52,288 nucleotides of DNA from Corallococcus terminator (GTDB lineage: Bacteria > Myxococcota > Myxococcia > Myxococcales > Myxococcaceae), in contig NZ_RAVZ01000016.1 in NCBI RefSeq assembly GCF_003611635.1, positions 1 through 52,288 on the forward strand, given 5' to 3'. The notes below the pieces were generated by a model that was not told the origin of the DNA, did no database searches, and was given only the letters and a program-made list of their open reading frames with translations. Positions 1-31,711 of this stretch are shown piece after piece. Numbering within the stretch: the stretch's first letter is position 1; each line of letters begins with the position of its first letter. The position numbers and the translations under genes were made by a program.

Positions 1-23482
<23,482 letters not shown>

Positions 23483-23750
23483 GGGCTTGCGACTCCTTGG
23501 GAGGCTTCGCAGGGCACTCGGAAGCAGCGCTGCGACACGTTTCCGGGCTGCGAGGCGGCGGATAGTAGACAGCGCTTCCGACACCCGGCAGCGTTTTGCG
23601 TCCCTGCCCGGTCGTCAGCTCGCAGCGGACCCGAGGCTGCGTGGACCGCGCGGGAATTCAGCGCCACGCCCGGTGTTGGGTGCGCCGTGACAGCGGTGTT
23701 TGACCGTGGTGGTGGAACGCCCTGCGCATCCCCTTCGCAGTCGGACGACG
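23483..23750. promoter_or_regulatory. Divergent intergenic region between the megasynthase and the GNAT gene
   Basis: This 268-bp gap must hold the promoter of the megasynthase on the minus strand. A TACTAT hexamer on that strand (23567-23562) is the only AT-rich -10-like element near the start, but no convincing -35 is spaced from it. No sigma-54 GG-N10-GC element and no clear palindrome were seen. The exact promoter is a guess. Confidence 0.3.
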
Positions 23751-24230
23751 ATGCCTGACGCTGCCCCTTTCACGATGCGCGAAGCGACGTCCGGTGACGC
23801 GGGCCTCCTGTCGCGCGTGTTGCGCGAAGCGTTCGAGGAGTACCGGGGACGCCTGGATCCGCCATCCAGCGCGCACGACAAGACAGAAGCCGTGGTGACG
23901 CGGGAGCTGCGGGACGGCGGGGCCTTCGTGGTGGAAGCGGACGGACTGCCGCAAGGCTGCGTGTTCTTCCATCCAAAGGAGGACCACGTCTACCTGGATC
24001 GGCTCGCGGTGCTGCCGGCCTTCCGGGGCCGGGGGTTGTCGCTCCAGCTCATGCGCGCGGTGGAGGCCCGAACGCGCGAGCTGGGACACACGCGGGTGCG
24101 CCTGTCGGTGCGGCTCGCGCTGACGTCGCACCACGCGTGGTACGCGAGCCAGGGCTACGCCTTCCATTCCCACGGCACGCACGCGGGCTACGCATCGCCC
24201 ACGTTCCTGGTGCTGGAGAAGGCGCTCTAG
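23751..24230 (+). CDS. GNAT-family N-acetyltransferase
   Basis: This 159-residue protein has the GNAT fold signatures in order. VYLDRLAVLPAFRGRGLS holds the strand-4/loop acetyl-CoA pyrophosphate motif (RGRGLS in the R/Q-x-x-G-x-G/A position). HHAWYASQGYAFHSHG matches the C-terminal W/FYxxxGF segment. The substrate is unknown; such enzymes acetylate small amines, antibiotics or protein N-termini. The ATG at 23751 gives the usual family length; an in-frame extension to 23700 has no ribosome site and lacks conserved residues. It is transcribed away from the megasynthase and convergently with the dehydrogenase gene, with 10 bp between the stops. A self-resistance role for the NRPS product is possible but unsupported. 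Confidence 0.85.
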   Translation: MPDAAPFTMREATSGDAGLLSRVLREAFEEYRGRLDPPSSAHDKTEAVVTRELRDGGAFVVEADGLPQGCVFFHPKEDHVYLDRLAVLPAFRGRGLSLQLMRAVEARTRELGHTRVRLSVRLALTSHHAWYASQGYAFHSHGTHAGYASPTFLVLEKAL

Positions 24231-24240
24231 CCCGGGGGGG

Positions 24241-25296
24241 TCAGTCCCGGGGCAGGGTGAGGGTGATGCGCCGGCCTTCCGCGTCACTCTGGAGGGCGGC
24301 CTGGAGGACGCGCACGGTCTGGCTCGCGCTCAGCGCGGACACCGGCACCGGGGCGCCGTGCAGGATGGCGGCGGCAAGCTGGCGGTAGAAGTGGCCGTAG
24401 TCGCCGGGCGCGGTGGGCACGGTCTCCCCGGAGGTCAGCAGCCGGCCGTGGTTCGCAGGAGGCTCGCTGCCAAAGTCCGGGTGGCCGGGGCGCAGGCCTG
24501 CTTCAAGCTGACACTCCTGCGGATCCAGGCCGGACTTCACGTAGGCATCCCGGTCCCCCTGCAACACGAAGCGGGGCCACGGCGCATGCACCACCGAACC
24601 CGAGTGCAGGAGCACGCGCAGCGCGCCATACCGCAACACCAGATGGAACCAATCGGTGCCCTGTGCGCCGGGGCGCTGCCGGCCCAGGTCCGCGCCCACC
24701 GACTCCGGCACGCCGAAGAGCTGCACGGTTTGATCGACGAGGTGCGAGCCCAGGTCCCACAGCGTGCCGCCGCCGGGCACATCCTGTTCCTTCCAGCGCG
24801 CCTTCACCTCCGGACGGAAGCGGTCGAAGTGGCTCTCCAGGCTGTAGAGCGTCCCCAGCCGTCCCTGGCTCAGGAGCTGGCGCACGGTGAGGAAGTCGCC
24901 GTCCCACCGACGGTTGTGGAACACGGTGAGGCACAGGCCGCGCTCCTTCGCGAGCCCGTCCAGCCGGAGCGCTTCGTCCGCATCCAGCGCGAAGGGCTTC
25001 TCCACCACCACGTGCTTGCCCGCGCGCAGGGCCTGTTCGGCGAGTGACGCGTGGCTGTCATTGGGCGTGCAGACGACGAGCACGTGCAGGTCCGGATCCG
25101 ACAGCAGGGAGTCCACCGTGCCCGTCCGGACGCCCGGCCAGTCGCGCGCCACGACGTCGGCGCGGCGCGACGCGACGGCGGCCAGCGTGAAGGCGGGCTC
25201 CGCGGCCACCAGCGGCCCATGGAAGCGCGAGCCGGACAGGCCATAGCCGAGGAGACCCACACGCAACACGGAACCGGGGGCGGGAGCAGAAGCCAT
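24241..25296 (-). CDS. Gfo/Idh/MocA-family NAD(P)-dependent oxidoreductase
   Basis: The 351-residue protein has an N-terminal Rossmann fold with GLLGYGLSGSRFHGP (GxGxxG type), CTPNDSH after strand 4, and VVVEKPFAL with the family EKP lysine. The second domain has GGGTLWDLGSHLVDQ, the D-x-G-x-H-x-x-D segment that binds substrate. It is most like the YdgJ/scyllo-inositol-dehydrogenase branch, which oxidises polyols or sugar derivatives; the actual substrate cannot be read. The ATG at 25296 is chosen; a GTG three codons upstream (25305) is equally possible because neither has a clear ribosome site. It faces the divergent lipoprotein gene. Confidence 0.9.
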   Translation of the reverse strand: MASAPAPGSVLRVGLLGYGLSGSRFHGPLVAAEPAFTLAAVASRRADVVARDWPGVRTGTVDSLLSDPDLHVLVVCTPNDSHASLAEQALRAGKHVVVEKPFALDADEALRLDGLAKERGLCLTVFHNRRWDGDFLTVRQLLSQGRLGTLYSLESHFDRFRPEVKARWKEQDVPGGGTLWDLGSHLVDQTVQLFGVPESVGADLGRQRPGAQGTDWFHLVLRYGALRVLLHSGSVVHAPWPRFVLQGDRDAYVKSGLDPQECQLEAGLRPGHPDFGSEPPANHGRLLTSGETVPTAPGDYGHFYRQLAAAILHGAPVPVSALSASQTVRVLQAALQSDAEGRRITLTLPRD

Positions 25297-25455
25297 GCGC
25301 GGCACGTTAGCGGGAAATGGCGCTGGCGCGGACGTCCCTTCGCGCCGCGCCGCTGTCGTCCAGCCAACAGTTTTGAATCAAACACAGAAATACAGCCATA
25401 AACAGGAAAAAGCCGCATCTAGAGTCATGTCTTCACTTTGAGGGGGTATTGACAC
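25297..25455. promoter_or_regulatory. Divergent AT-richer gap upstream of the lipoprotein gene
   Basis: The 159-bp gap between the dehydrogenase and lipoprotein starts contains a stretch at about 25370-25440 that is clearly more AT-rich than its surroundings, a plausible promoter zone for the lipoprotein gene. No defined -10/-35 pair is convincing. GAGGGGG at 25440-25446 serves as the ribosome site for the lipoprotein. Confidence 0.35.
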
Positions 25456-26061
25456 ATGAAGACTCAAAAGCACGCATGCATCCGTGGGGTGGTCGTCGGA
25501 CTGCTCGTCACCACGCTGTTCGGCTGTGGTGATGAAGCGGGTTCCCCTCCCGGAATAGAAACCGCGACAAAGGAGGCGGCGAGTCACTGCACCATGATTG
25601 ACGCGACCGATCCCGAGGTCGCGCGACTTCTCAAGGGCGCGAAACGGACGCCCATCGGCCTGCCCACGGAAGAGCATGTGAATGGGCAGAGGATTTCGTC
25701 CTTGCGATTCTCTGTGGAGCCCGCGCTCACGTCGCAAGCCGTCTCGGGTGGCTCATTGGCCCCCATGGCCATGGGAATCGGGAAGGTCGTCTGCACGGGG
25801 GGATGCACGGGTAAGAACTGTGCTGCGCCCACGGGGTGCACTGCCACCCATGGAGGCTGCACCCGGGTCGAGTGCGATGCTCACTGTGATGGCTCCTGCA
25901 CCATCCGGACGGAGTACGATCCCGCAGACGCAGGTATTTCAGACGCAGGTGCCGCCGACTCGGGCACTGGCACTGCTGACGCGGGCACTGCCGATTCGGG
26001 CACTGCTGACGCGGGTACTGCTGACGCGGGCGCTTCGGACGCGGGTCCCGCCGCGTCCTGA
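25456..26061 (+). CDS. Cysteine-rich lipoprotein with an Ala/Asp/Gly/Thr repeat tail
   Basis: This 201-residue protein starts with a lipoprotein signal peptide: positive n-region, VVVGLLVTTLFGC with the lipobox cysteine at residue 24. The middle contains a Cys/Gly/Thr-rich segment (about residues 112-150) with ten or so cysteines in CTGGCTGKNC, GCTATHGGC, CDAHCDGSC arrangements, suggesting disulfide bonding or metal binding outside the cytoplasm. The C-terminus is a low-complexity tail of repeats of the type GTADA/GTADS, encoded by 15-bp units. The ATG at 25456 follows GAGGGGG at good spacing. I recognise no family. It is probably anchored in the outer membrane and stands alone, with no operon partner. 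Confidence 0.85.
   Translation: MKTQKHACIRGVVVGLLVTTLFGCGDEAGSPPGIETATKEAASHCTMIDATDPEVARLLKGAKRTPIGLPTEEHVNGQRISSLRFSVEPALTSQAVSGGSLAPMAMGIGKVVCTGGCTGKNCAAPTGCTATHGGCTRVECDAHCDGSCTIRTEYDPADAGISDAGAADSGTGTADAGTADSGTADAGTADAGASDAGPAAS
25969..26043 (+). repeat. Five 15-bp tandem units in the lipoprotein tail
   Basis: Units start at 25969, 25984, 25999, 26014 and 26029, with consensus GGCACTGCTGACGCG encoding G-T-A-D-A/S. Units 1 and 3 are identical; unit 5 is the most diverged. Copy number could vary without breaking the frame. Confidence 0.88.
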
Positions 26062-26144
26062 TGCGCGGAGGCTTCCCGACCCCCGGGCTGCCTGCGACGC
26101 GTTAGAGTCGGCGCGTCGTCCGCCCCCCGGAGGAGGAAGCCCCC

Positions 26145-27167
26145 ATGGACACCGTGCCCGTCATCGACGTCCGAGCCCTCATCGACGCCACGTCGAGCCT
26201 CGCGGCCCGCCGCGAAGTCGCCGCGAGGATGGGCGTCGCGTGTCGGCACAACGGGTTCTTCTACGTCACCGGGCACGGCGTGGACGTGGGGCTCCAGGCC
26301 CGGCTGGAGTCCCTGGCGCGGGAGTTCTTCGCGCGGTCGGAGGCGGAGAAGCAGTCCGTGCGCATGGCATTGGGAGGCCGGGCGTGGCGGGGCTTCTTCC
26401 CCGTGGGCGGCGAGCTCACGTCGGGCCGTCCGGACCGCAAGGAGGGCCTGTACTTCGGTACGGAGTTGTCACCGGAGGATCCGCGAGTCCTCGCCGGCAC
26501 GCCGCTGCACGGCCCGAACCTGTTCCCCCGGGAACCGGCGGGCCTGGGCGGCGCGGTGCTTGAGTACATGGAGGCATTGACGTCCCTGGGGCACGCGCTG
26601 ATGTCTGGCCTCGCGCTCAGCCTGGAGTTGGAGGAGGACTTCTTCGCCACGCGTTACATGACGGATCCCACGGTGCTGTTCCGCATCTTCAACTACCCGC
26701 CGGGCCCGGAGGTGGACGGGGAGGGGCTGCCGGTGTGGGGCGTGGGCGAGCACACCGACTACGGCGTGCTCACCATCCTGAAGCAGGACGACGCGGGCGG
26801 GCTCCAGGTGAAGTCGCGCCAGGACGGGCAGGTGCGGTGGATGGACGCGCCGCCGGTGGAGGGCACGTTCGTTTGCAACATCGGGGACATGCTCGACCGG
26901 ATGACCCGGGGCGTGTATCGCTCCACGCCGCACCGGGTGCTCAACCGCGCGGGCCGCGACCGTCTGTCATTGCCCTTCTTCTTCGACCCGGACTGGAAGG
27001 CGCAGATCCACGCCATTGATTCACCGGCGCTGCGCGACGCCGGCGCGGATGACCAGGCGGAGCGGTGGGACCGGCAGAGCGTGCATGCGTTCCGGGGCAC
27101 GTATGGGGACTATCTGCTCGGCAAGGTGGGCAAGGTGTTCCCGGACCTGCGCGCGGAGGTTTTGTAG
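26145..27167 (+). CDS. 2-oxoglutarate/Fe(II)-dependent oxygenase, isopenicillin-N-synthase-like
   Basis: The 340-residue protein has the DIOX_N domain first (PVIDVRALID, FFYVTGHGVD) followed by the 2OG-Fe(II) core. Iron ligands are visible as H203 and D205 in GEHTDYG and H263 in STPHRVLN, with R273-x-S275 in RDRLSLPFF for binding 2-oxoglutarate. The length and order match the family that includes isopenicillin N synthase, flavonol synthases and bacterial hydroxylases, all cytosolic. A strong GGAGGAGGA site precedes the ATG. It is convergent with the SET-methyltransferase gene, with 7 bp between the stops. Its position 2.7 kb from the megasynthase would allow a tailoring role on the peptide, but nothing links them directly and a housekeeping role is equally possible. 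Confidence 0.92.
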   Translation: MDTVPVIDVRALIDATSSLAARREVAARMGVACRHNGFFYVTGHGVDVGLQARLESLAREFFARSEAEKQSVRMALGGRAWRGFFPVGGELTSGRPDRKEGLYFGTELSPEDPRVLAGTPLHGPNLFPREPAGLGGAVLEYMEALTSLGHALMSGLALSLELEEDFFATRYMTDPTVLFRIFNYPPGPEVDGEGLPVWGVGEHTDYGVLTILKQDDAGGLQVKSRQDGQVRWMDAPPVEGTFVCNIGDMLDRMTRGVYRSTPHRVLNRAGRDRLSLPFFFDPDWKAQIHAIDSPALRDAGADDQAERWDRQSVHAFRGTYGDYLLGKVGKVFPDLRAEVL

Positions 27168-27174
27168 GCCCGGC

Positions 27175-28407
27175 TCAGTCGCGCCGCCGAGCGCGGATGA
27201 CCAGGGACGGGCTGTCCAGGGTGAAGGGCTGGCCGTCCAGGTTCCCCCAGAGACCGTCCTCCCGCAGGCCCGCCTGTTCGAGCAGGCCGAGCAGCTCGTG
27301 CGCGGAGAACAGGCGGTAGTGGATGTGCTGTTCGTACGCCTTGCCCGTCCTGGGGTCGCGTCCCTTGGAGTGGCGGTGGTTGCGGCTGGTGCGCGGCTCG
27401 AAGCGGTCCTCCTTCCACCAGAGCAGGGTCTCGGATTCACCCCACTGGCGAGGAGGCTGGCGCAGGGCGTGGTCGCGGTTGTCGACCTCGATGAGGAGCT
27501 GACCGCCGGGGACCAGGGTGTCGCGGATGGAGCGCAGCGCCTCCAGGTGGGCCGCGTCGTTCTCCAGGAAGCCGAAGGACGTGGAGAGCACGATGGCGGC
27601 GTCATGGCCCCGGCTGGGGATGCTGCGCATGTCCGACTGCACCCAGGTGATATCCACGCTCGCGCGGCCGGCGCGTTCGCGGGCCATGCCCAGACGTTCG
27701 GAGGACAGGTCCAGGCCGGTGACGCTCAGGCCACGTCGGGCCAGCTCAATTGCATGGCGACCGTGCCCGCAGCACACGTCCAGGACACTGGCGCCGGGTT
27801 TCAGCTCCATCAGGCACAGGGCCTGCTCCACCTCCGTGGCCGCGGTGGCGTCGAGCGGCAGGTACCAGACGTCATCGGTGATGGAGAAGGCGTCGCGGTA
27901 CCAAGGGGGAGATTCGGGAGGGGGCTGGAGTTGCTGCTGGATGTGCGGCAGCAATTCCAGGCGCCAGGTGTCGCGCTGGGCCGCGGTGAGGTAGCGGGCG
28001 CCCCGCACCCAGCCGACGCAGGTGGCCGCGCCACAGCCACAGGGGAAGGGCGCCACCAGGTGCCACTCGGAGGTCAGGTAGTTGAAGGTGACTTCCTGAC
28101 CGGCCGCCAGGGCCCTCCGCGCGGTGAACCGGGGCGGCTGCGTGTCGGAGCCGGGGTCGAACAGGGCCGTCGGTTCGCAGGCGTGGTTGATGAAGCGCCA
28201 GGGGGCATCCGGCGTCGCGAGGTGTTGATCCACGCCCACCTGGAGCGTGTCCCGACCGGGAGCGCGGACCCGGCTGCCCTCCATGACGAGGAGCACTTCG
28301 CCCGCCGCCACCGCCCGCGTCGTCACCATGCAGGTGCCGAAGGGACCGGACGAACGGGTGAGCAGCGCGGGCGTGGAGGGATTCAGGGAAGCGTGGGGCG
28401 TGGACAT
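27175..28407 (-). CDS. SET domain fused to a class I SAM-dependent methyltransferase
   Basis: Residues 14-134 form a compact SET domain: FINHACEPT (the N-H-x-C knot), VTFNY (catalytic-tyrosine region) and a post-SET-like CGCGAATC zinc-type cluster. Residues about 180-390 form a class I methyltransferase with VLDVCCGHGRHA (motif I), VTGLDLS (motif II acidic loop), WVQSDMRSIP and a GGQLLIEVDN strand. SET domains methylate protein lysines; the C-terminal fold typically acts on small molecules. Both halves appear to keep their SAM-binding motifs, so this could be a bifunctional methyltransferase of 410 residues. The start at 28407 is the first ATG with the full SET domain; no clear ribosome site precedes it. 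It is monocistronic between convergent and divergent neighbours. Confidence 0.88.
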   Translation of the reverse strand: MSTPHASLNPSTPALLTRSSGPFGTCMVTTRAVAAGEVLLVMEGSRVRAPGRDTLQVGVDQHLATPDAPWRFINHACEPTALFDPGSDTQPPRFTARRALAAGQEVTFNYLTSEWHLVAPFPCGCGAATCVGWVRGARYLTAAQRDTWRLELLPHIQQQLQPPPESPPWYRDAFSITDDVWYLPLDATAATEVEQALCLMELKPGASVLDVCCGHGRHAIELARRGLSVTGLDLSSERLGMARERAGRASVDITWVQSDMRSIPSRGHDAAIVLSTSFGFLENDAAHLEALRSIRDTLVPGGQLLIEVDNRDHALRQPPRQWGESETLLWWKEDRFEPRTSRNHRHSKGRDPRTGKAYEQHIHYRLFSAHELLGLLEQAGLREDGLWGNLDGQPFTLDSPSLVIRARRRD

Positions 28408-28743
28408 GGCTGTGTGAGAAGGACGTACGCGGTGGAGCCCCCCTTGCGGTTCAGGGAGAGCCGGCCTCGCGGTTCTGGCATACTATTCCAGATTTGTCGG
28501 GTGTGCACAGCAGAGAGGGACCGACATCGTCTTGGCTCCACGGGTTCGTAGGCCCGCCGGGCAGGGACGCGAACGCCAGCAGACAATGAAAGCCAGTCAT
28601 CGTCTCCCATGAAGCACAAGTCAAACCGGGATGGTCGGAGAGCCTTGGAATCCATGTCGGTGGGGATGCATGGTTTCAGGGTCCCCAGACGGGGAACGGT
28701 CATCCGGTCGTGAACGCATGACTGCATATCAAGGAGTCTGTGT
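28408..28743. other. 336-bp gap between the SET-methyltransferase and the Cys-rich secreted protein genes
   Basis: No gene is credible here. The gap is more AT-rich than its surroundings, notably around 28476-28500 and 28670-28740, and should hold promoters for both divergent genes, but no promoter pair or operator can be named. AAGGAG at 28731-28736 is the ribosome site for the downstream gene. Confidence 0.5.
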
Positions 28744-29262
28744 ATGCTCAGGGCTATCGCGAATCTCGTGGGCTTGGTTTCGTTGTTCTTCGTGGTTGGC
28801 AACGCGGATGCCGCCATCGACAAGAAGATCATCCACATGACCGTGTATGACGAAGCGGGCGAGAGCGCTGTCATGCGTGCCGTGGATGGGCAGGCGCTGC
28901 ATGCCACCAATGAGGCGCTGAAGCTGTCCTATCGCATCGTGCCGGAGGTCATCGGGCCCGACGCCGTTCGTTACAAGATCTACAATGACTATGATCTGGA
29001 TTCGGCCTCGCCCATCGAAGTCATCGAGGCCCGGGCAGACGGCCAGGTCCACAGGGGGCTCCGGGCTTCCTTCAGCGTGTCGGTGACGACCATCGACGAG
29101 CGCCCCCTGGACGTGAACCCGCTGGCGGCGCCTTCCCCTGACGAGCAGGGGATCACGTGCTGCATCACCTGTGGGAAGTGGAAGTATTGCTGCACGCCGA
29201 GTCCCGGCTATTGCTGCACCATCTCCACGTCCTGTGGCCTCGGTTGCAGAGTCTGCAAGTAG
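28744..29262 (+). CDS. Small secreted protein with a 10-cysteine C-terminal block
   Basis: The 172-residue product has a clear Sec signal peptide (hydrophobic residues 8-19, likely cleavage after ADA at residue 23). A central region (about 24-130) without cysteines looks like a beta-rich domain. The last 36 residues (137-172) hold ten cysteines in a CC-x2-C-x5-CC-x6-CC-x5-C-x3-C-x2-C pattern. This is typical of disulfide-stabilised secreted peptides or metal-binding knots, but I recognise no family. The ATG follows AAGGAG at 8 nt. Codon use is less GC-biased than its neighbours, hinting at a different history. A perfect hairpin follows 14 bp after the stop. Confidence 0.85.
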   Translation: MLRAIANLVGLVSLFFVVGNADAAIDKKIIHMTVYDEAGESAVMRAVDGQALHATNEALKLSYRIVPEVIGPDAVRYKIYNDYDLDSASPIEVIEARADGQVHRGLRASFSVSVTTIDERPLDVNPLAAPSPDEQGITCCITCGKWKYCCTPSPGYCCTISTSCGLGCRVCK

Positions 29263-29276
29263 TCCTCCCAAGACAA

Positions 29277-29311
29277 ACGGGCGATGCACGCTGTCCGCGC
29301 GCATCGCCCGT
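29277..29311. terminator. Hairpin between convergent genes
   Basis: A perfect 11-bp stem (29277-29287 pairs with 29301-29311, ACGGGCGATGC) with a 13-nt loop sits between the stops of the Cys-rich secreted protein gene and mvaS. There is no T-run on either side, as is common in GC-rich genomes; it may act bidirectionally. Confidence 0.65.
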
Positions 29312-29335
29312 GAATCCAACCCAACCCGTCCCGAA

Positions 29336-30589
29336 CTACGCGCCCGCGTACTTGCGGCGGTGCTCGACGATCTCCGCCAGCCGGAACGTGCCCGGCTCCG
29401 GCGCGATGGCTTCCGGCGCGTCGTACGGCAGGTTCATCAGCCGCTCGTACTCCTCCACCGACACGCGCTCGCGCTTCGCCAGCACGGAGTCCAGGTCCGC
29501 GCGCGCCATCCGCTCCGCCGCCTTCTCACCCACCACGCCGGAGTAGAACTCCGCGCAGCAGCCGCTGCCGTAGGACAGCAGGCCGATGCGCTGGTTCGCC
29601 AGCGCCGCGCCCTCCGCGTGCAACTGCCCCGCGAGCGCCAGGTACAACGACGCCGTGTAGACGTTGCCCACGCGCGCATTCAACCCCAGCGACTTCGCCA
29701 CCTGCGCGTCGTAGCTGGCCTGGGACTTCGCCGCCTCGTCGCGCGCCTCGGGCGTGGCCGGCCCGGGGTCCGTCGCGTCCTCCAGGTCGCACAGCCGCAC
29801 CTGCGCGTGCGCCTTGCGCGCCATCTTGCAGAAGGGCACGTGGTACAGGATGCGCGACAACTGCTCACTGGGCAGCTTGGAATCCCAACGCACCAGCCCC
29901 TGCTCCATCGCGCGCTGACGCCAGCCCCGGTACGCCCCGGCCATCGCGTCCAGGTAGCAGGTGATGGAGTAGTGCCCGTCCACCAGCGCTTCGCGGCGAC
30001 CCACCGGCCGCCAGAAGTCGTACACGTCCGACGTGCACACGCCGTTGAGCCCCACGTCCATCGCCAGCAGGTCCGGCGTCTCCGACACCAGCAGCGCCAC
30101 CGCGCCGCCACCCTGGGTGGGCTCGCCCGCCGTCTTCAGGCCATAGCGCGCGATGTCCGTGCACACCACCAGCGCCGTGCGTCCCGCACCGGCGCCGGAG
30201 GCAATCCACTCCACCGCCGCCATCAGGCCCGCGGTGCCGCCGTAGCAGGCGTGCTGCGAATCGAACGTGCGCATGGAGCGCGGCAACTTCAGCAGGCCGT
30301 GCACGTGCGACGCGATGGGCTTCGAGTGGTCCACGCCCGTTTCGGTGCCCACCACCAGCATGCCAATCTTGGACGTATCCACGGACTGCTGCTGGATGAG
30401 CCGCGCCGCCGCCGTGGCCGCCAGCGACACCGAGTCCTCACCGGGGTCGTTGACCGCCATCTCCTTCGCGCCCAGGCCCGCCGTGAACTTCGCGGGGTCC
30501 ACGCCGCGCGCGCGCGCCAGGTCCTCGATGTCCACGTACCGCCGGGGCACCGCCACGGCCAGCGCTTCGATTCCAACCCGCTTCTTCAT
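29336..30589 (-). CDS. mvaS: Hydroxymethylglutaryl-CoA synthase (MvaS)
   Basis: The 417-residue enzyme condenses acetyl-CoA with acetoacetyl-CoA to HMG-CoA. The thiolase-fold catalytic residues are visible: E83 in VGTETGVD, C115 in SQHACYGGT (acetyl-enzyme cysteine) and H254 in YHVPFCKM. It is the last gene of the aib operon, as in M. xanthus, where HMG-CoA is dehydrated to 3-methylglutaconyl-CoA and passed to AibA/AibB. The ATG at 30589 is preceded by GAGGAG; longer in-frame starts would overlap aibC. The gap from aibC is 40 bp. It would also feed the mevalonate pathway, but its operon position points to isovaleryl-CoA supply for branched fatty acids and secondary metabolites. Confidence 0.96.
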   Translation of the reverse strand: MKKRVGIEALAVAVPRRYVDIEDLARARGVDPAKFTAGLGAKEMAVNDPGEDSVSLAATAAARLIQQQSVDTSKIGMLVVGTETGVDHSKPIASHVHGLLKLPRSMRTFDSQHACYGGTAGLMAAVEWIASGAGAGRTALVVCTDIARYGLKTAGEPTQGGGAVALLVSETPDLLAMDVGLNGVCTSDVYDFWRPVGRREALVDGHYSITCYLDAMAGAYRGWRQRAMEQGLVRWDSKLPSEQLSRILYHVPFCKMARKAHAQVRLCDLEDATDPGPATPEARDEAAKSQASYDAQVAKSLGLNARVGNVYTASLYLALAGQLHAEGAALANQRIGLLSYGSGCCAEFYSGVVGEKAAERMARADLDSVLAKRERVSVEEYERLMNLPYDAPEAIAPEPGTFRLAEIVEHRRKYAGA

Positions 30590-30629
30590 GGGGAACTCCT
30601 CAAGTCCAGTTGCTGCGAATCCGAATGAC

Positions 30630-31667
30630 TCACGCCTCGGGCGGCACCAGCACCAGCCGGCCCGCCACCTCGCGGTTCTCCAACCGGAAGTGCGCGCGCC
30701 CCGCATCCGCCAGCGCCACCTCCTCCGACACGAAGGGACGCACCAACCCGGCCGCCGTCAGCCGCAGCGATTCGTCCAGCTCCTCGCGCGTCGTCGCGTA
30801 GGCGCCAAGAATCTCCAGCTCCTTCACGATGACCAGGCCCGGGTTCAGGTTCACCACCCCCGACTCCAGGTTGCCCACCACCACCACGCGGCCACCCGGC
30901 GCCATCGACTTGAGCGTCTGGTCGAAGGTCGCGCTGCCGACGATCTCCACCGCCACGTCCACGCCGTTGCCGGACGTGCGCTTGCGCGCCTCCGAACCGA
31001 AGTCCAGCCCGCGCGAGACAATCACCTCGTCCGCGCCGGCCTCCTTCAGCGCCGCCACCTTCGCCTCGCCGGAGGTGATGGCGATGACGCGCGCCCCATC
31101 CGCCTTCGCCAACTGCACGGCCGCCAGGCCCACGCCGCCGCTCGCACCGGTAATCAACACCGTCTCACCGGCCCGCACCTTGGCCCGCGTGCGGAGGGTG
31201 TGCACGGCGGTGCCCAGCGTGCAGCACACCGTCGCCGCCACCGCCCAGGGCAGGCTTGCCGGCACGCGGCCCAGGCCTCGCACGGGCGCGACCATGAACT
31301 GCGCGTAGCCGCCTTGCAGCTCCTCGCCGAAGAAGCGGTTGTCCGTCTTGCACAGGCTGTTGCGGCCCGCGAGGCACAGGGCACACTCGCCGCAGGACAT
31401 GCGCTGAAGGGTGGCCGCGCGGTCTCCCACCTTCCACCCCGGCGTGTCCGGGCCTACCTCCACCACCTCGCCCGCGGCCTCATGGCCCAGGATGGCGGGG
31501 ACGTGCGTGCGGGGCAGGTTGCCCCGGCGGTTGATGACGTCGTGGTAGCAGACGCCGCACGCGTGCACGCGCAGCAACACCTCGCCCTTGCCCGGCCGGG
31601 GCACCGGCACGGTCTCCAGACGCAGGTTCTCGGCATTCCCGAACTGGCGAAGAACGACAGCCTCCAT
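30630..31667 (-). CDS. aibC: AibC, dimethylacrylyl-CoA reductase of the MDR alcohol-dehydrogenase family
   Basis: The 345-residue medium-chain reductase has an N-terminal GroES-like domain with HACGVCYHD and GHEAAGEV, the CGECALCLAGRNSLC structural-zinc loop with four cysteines, and a Rossmann domain with VLITGASGGVGLAAVQLAK. In the M. xanthus pathway AibC reduces 3,3-dimethylacrylyl-CoA to isovaleryl-CoA, the last step of the leucine-independent route. The function is assigned from this family plus its place between aibB and mvaS. The ATG at 31667 has AGAGG 7 nt upstream; a 10-residue extension lacks a site. The gap from aibB is 44 bp, so it is co-transcribed. Confidence 0.93.
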   Translation of the reverse strand: MEAVVLRQFGNAENLRLETVPVPRPGKGEVLLRVHACGVCYHDVINRRGNLPRTHVPAILGHEAAGEVVEVGPDTPGWKVGDRAATLQRMSCGECALCLAGRNSLCKTDNRFFGEELQGGYAQFMVAPVRGLGRVPASLPWAVAATVCCTLGTAVHTLRTRAKVRAGETVLITGASGGVGLAAVQLAKADGARVIAITSGEAKVAALKEAGADEVIVSRGLDFGSEARKRTSGNGVDVAVEIVGSATFDQTLKSMAPGGRVVVVGNLESGVVNLNPGLVIVKELEILGAYATTREELDESLRLTAAGLVRPFVSEEVALADAGRAHFRLENREVAGRLVLVPPEA

Positions 31668-31711
31668 GCGGTGCCTCTTTCCGTGTTGCGAACTCAAGGG
31701 TGTGAAGGACT

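Noticed and set aside
23562-23567. TACTAT as a confident promoter for the megasynthase
   Set aside because: No matching -35 element at 16-18 bp; kept only as a weak candidate in the intergenic entry.
25969-26043. Short repeats as a CRISPR array
   Set aside because: 15-bp units without spacers lie in frame inside a coding sequence; this is a protein repeat.
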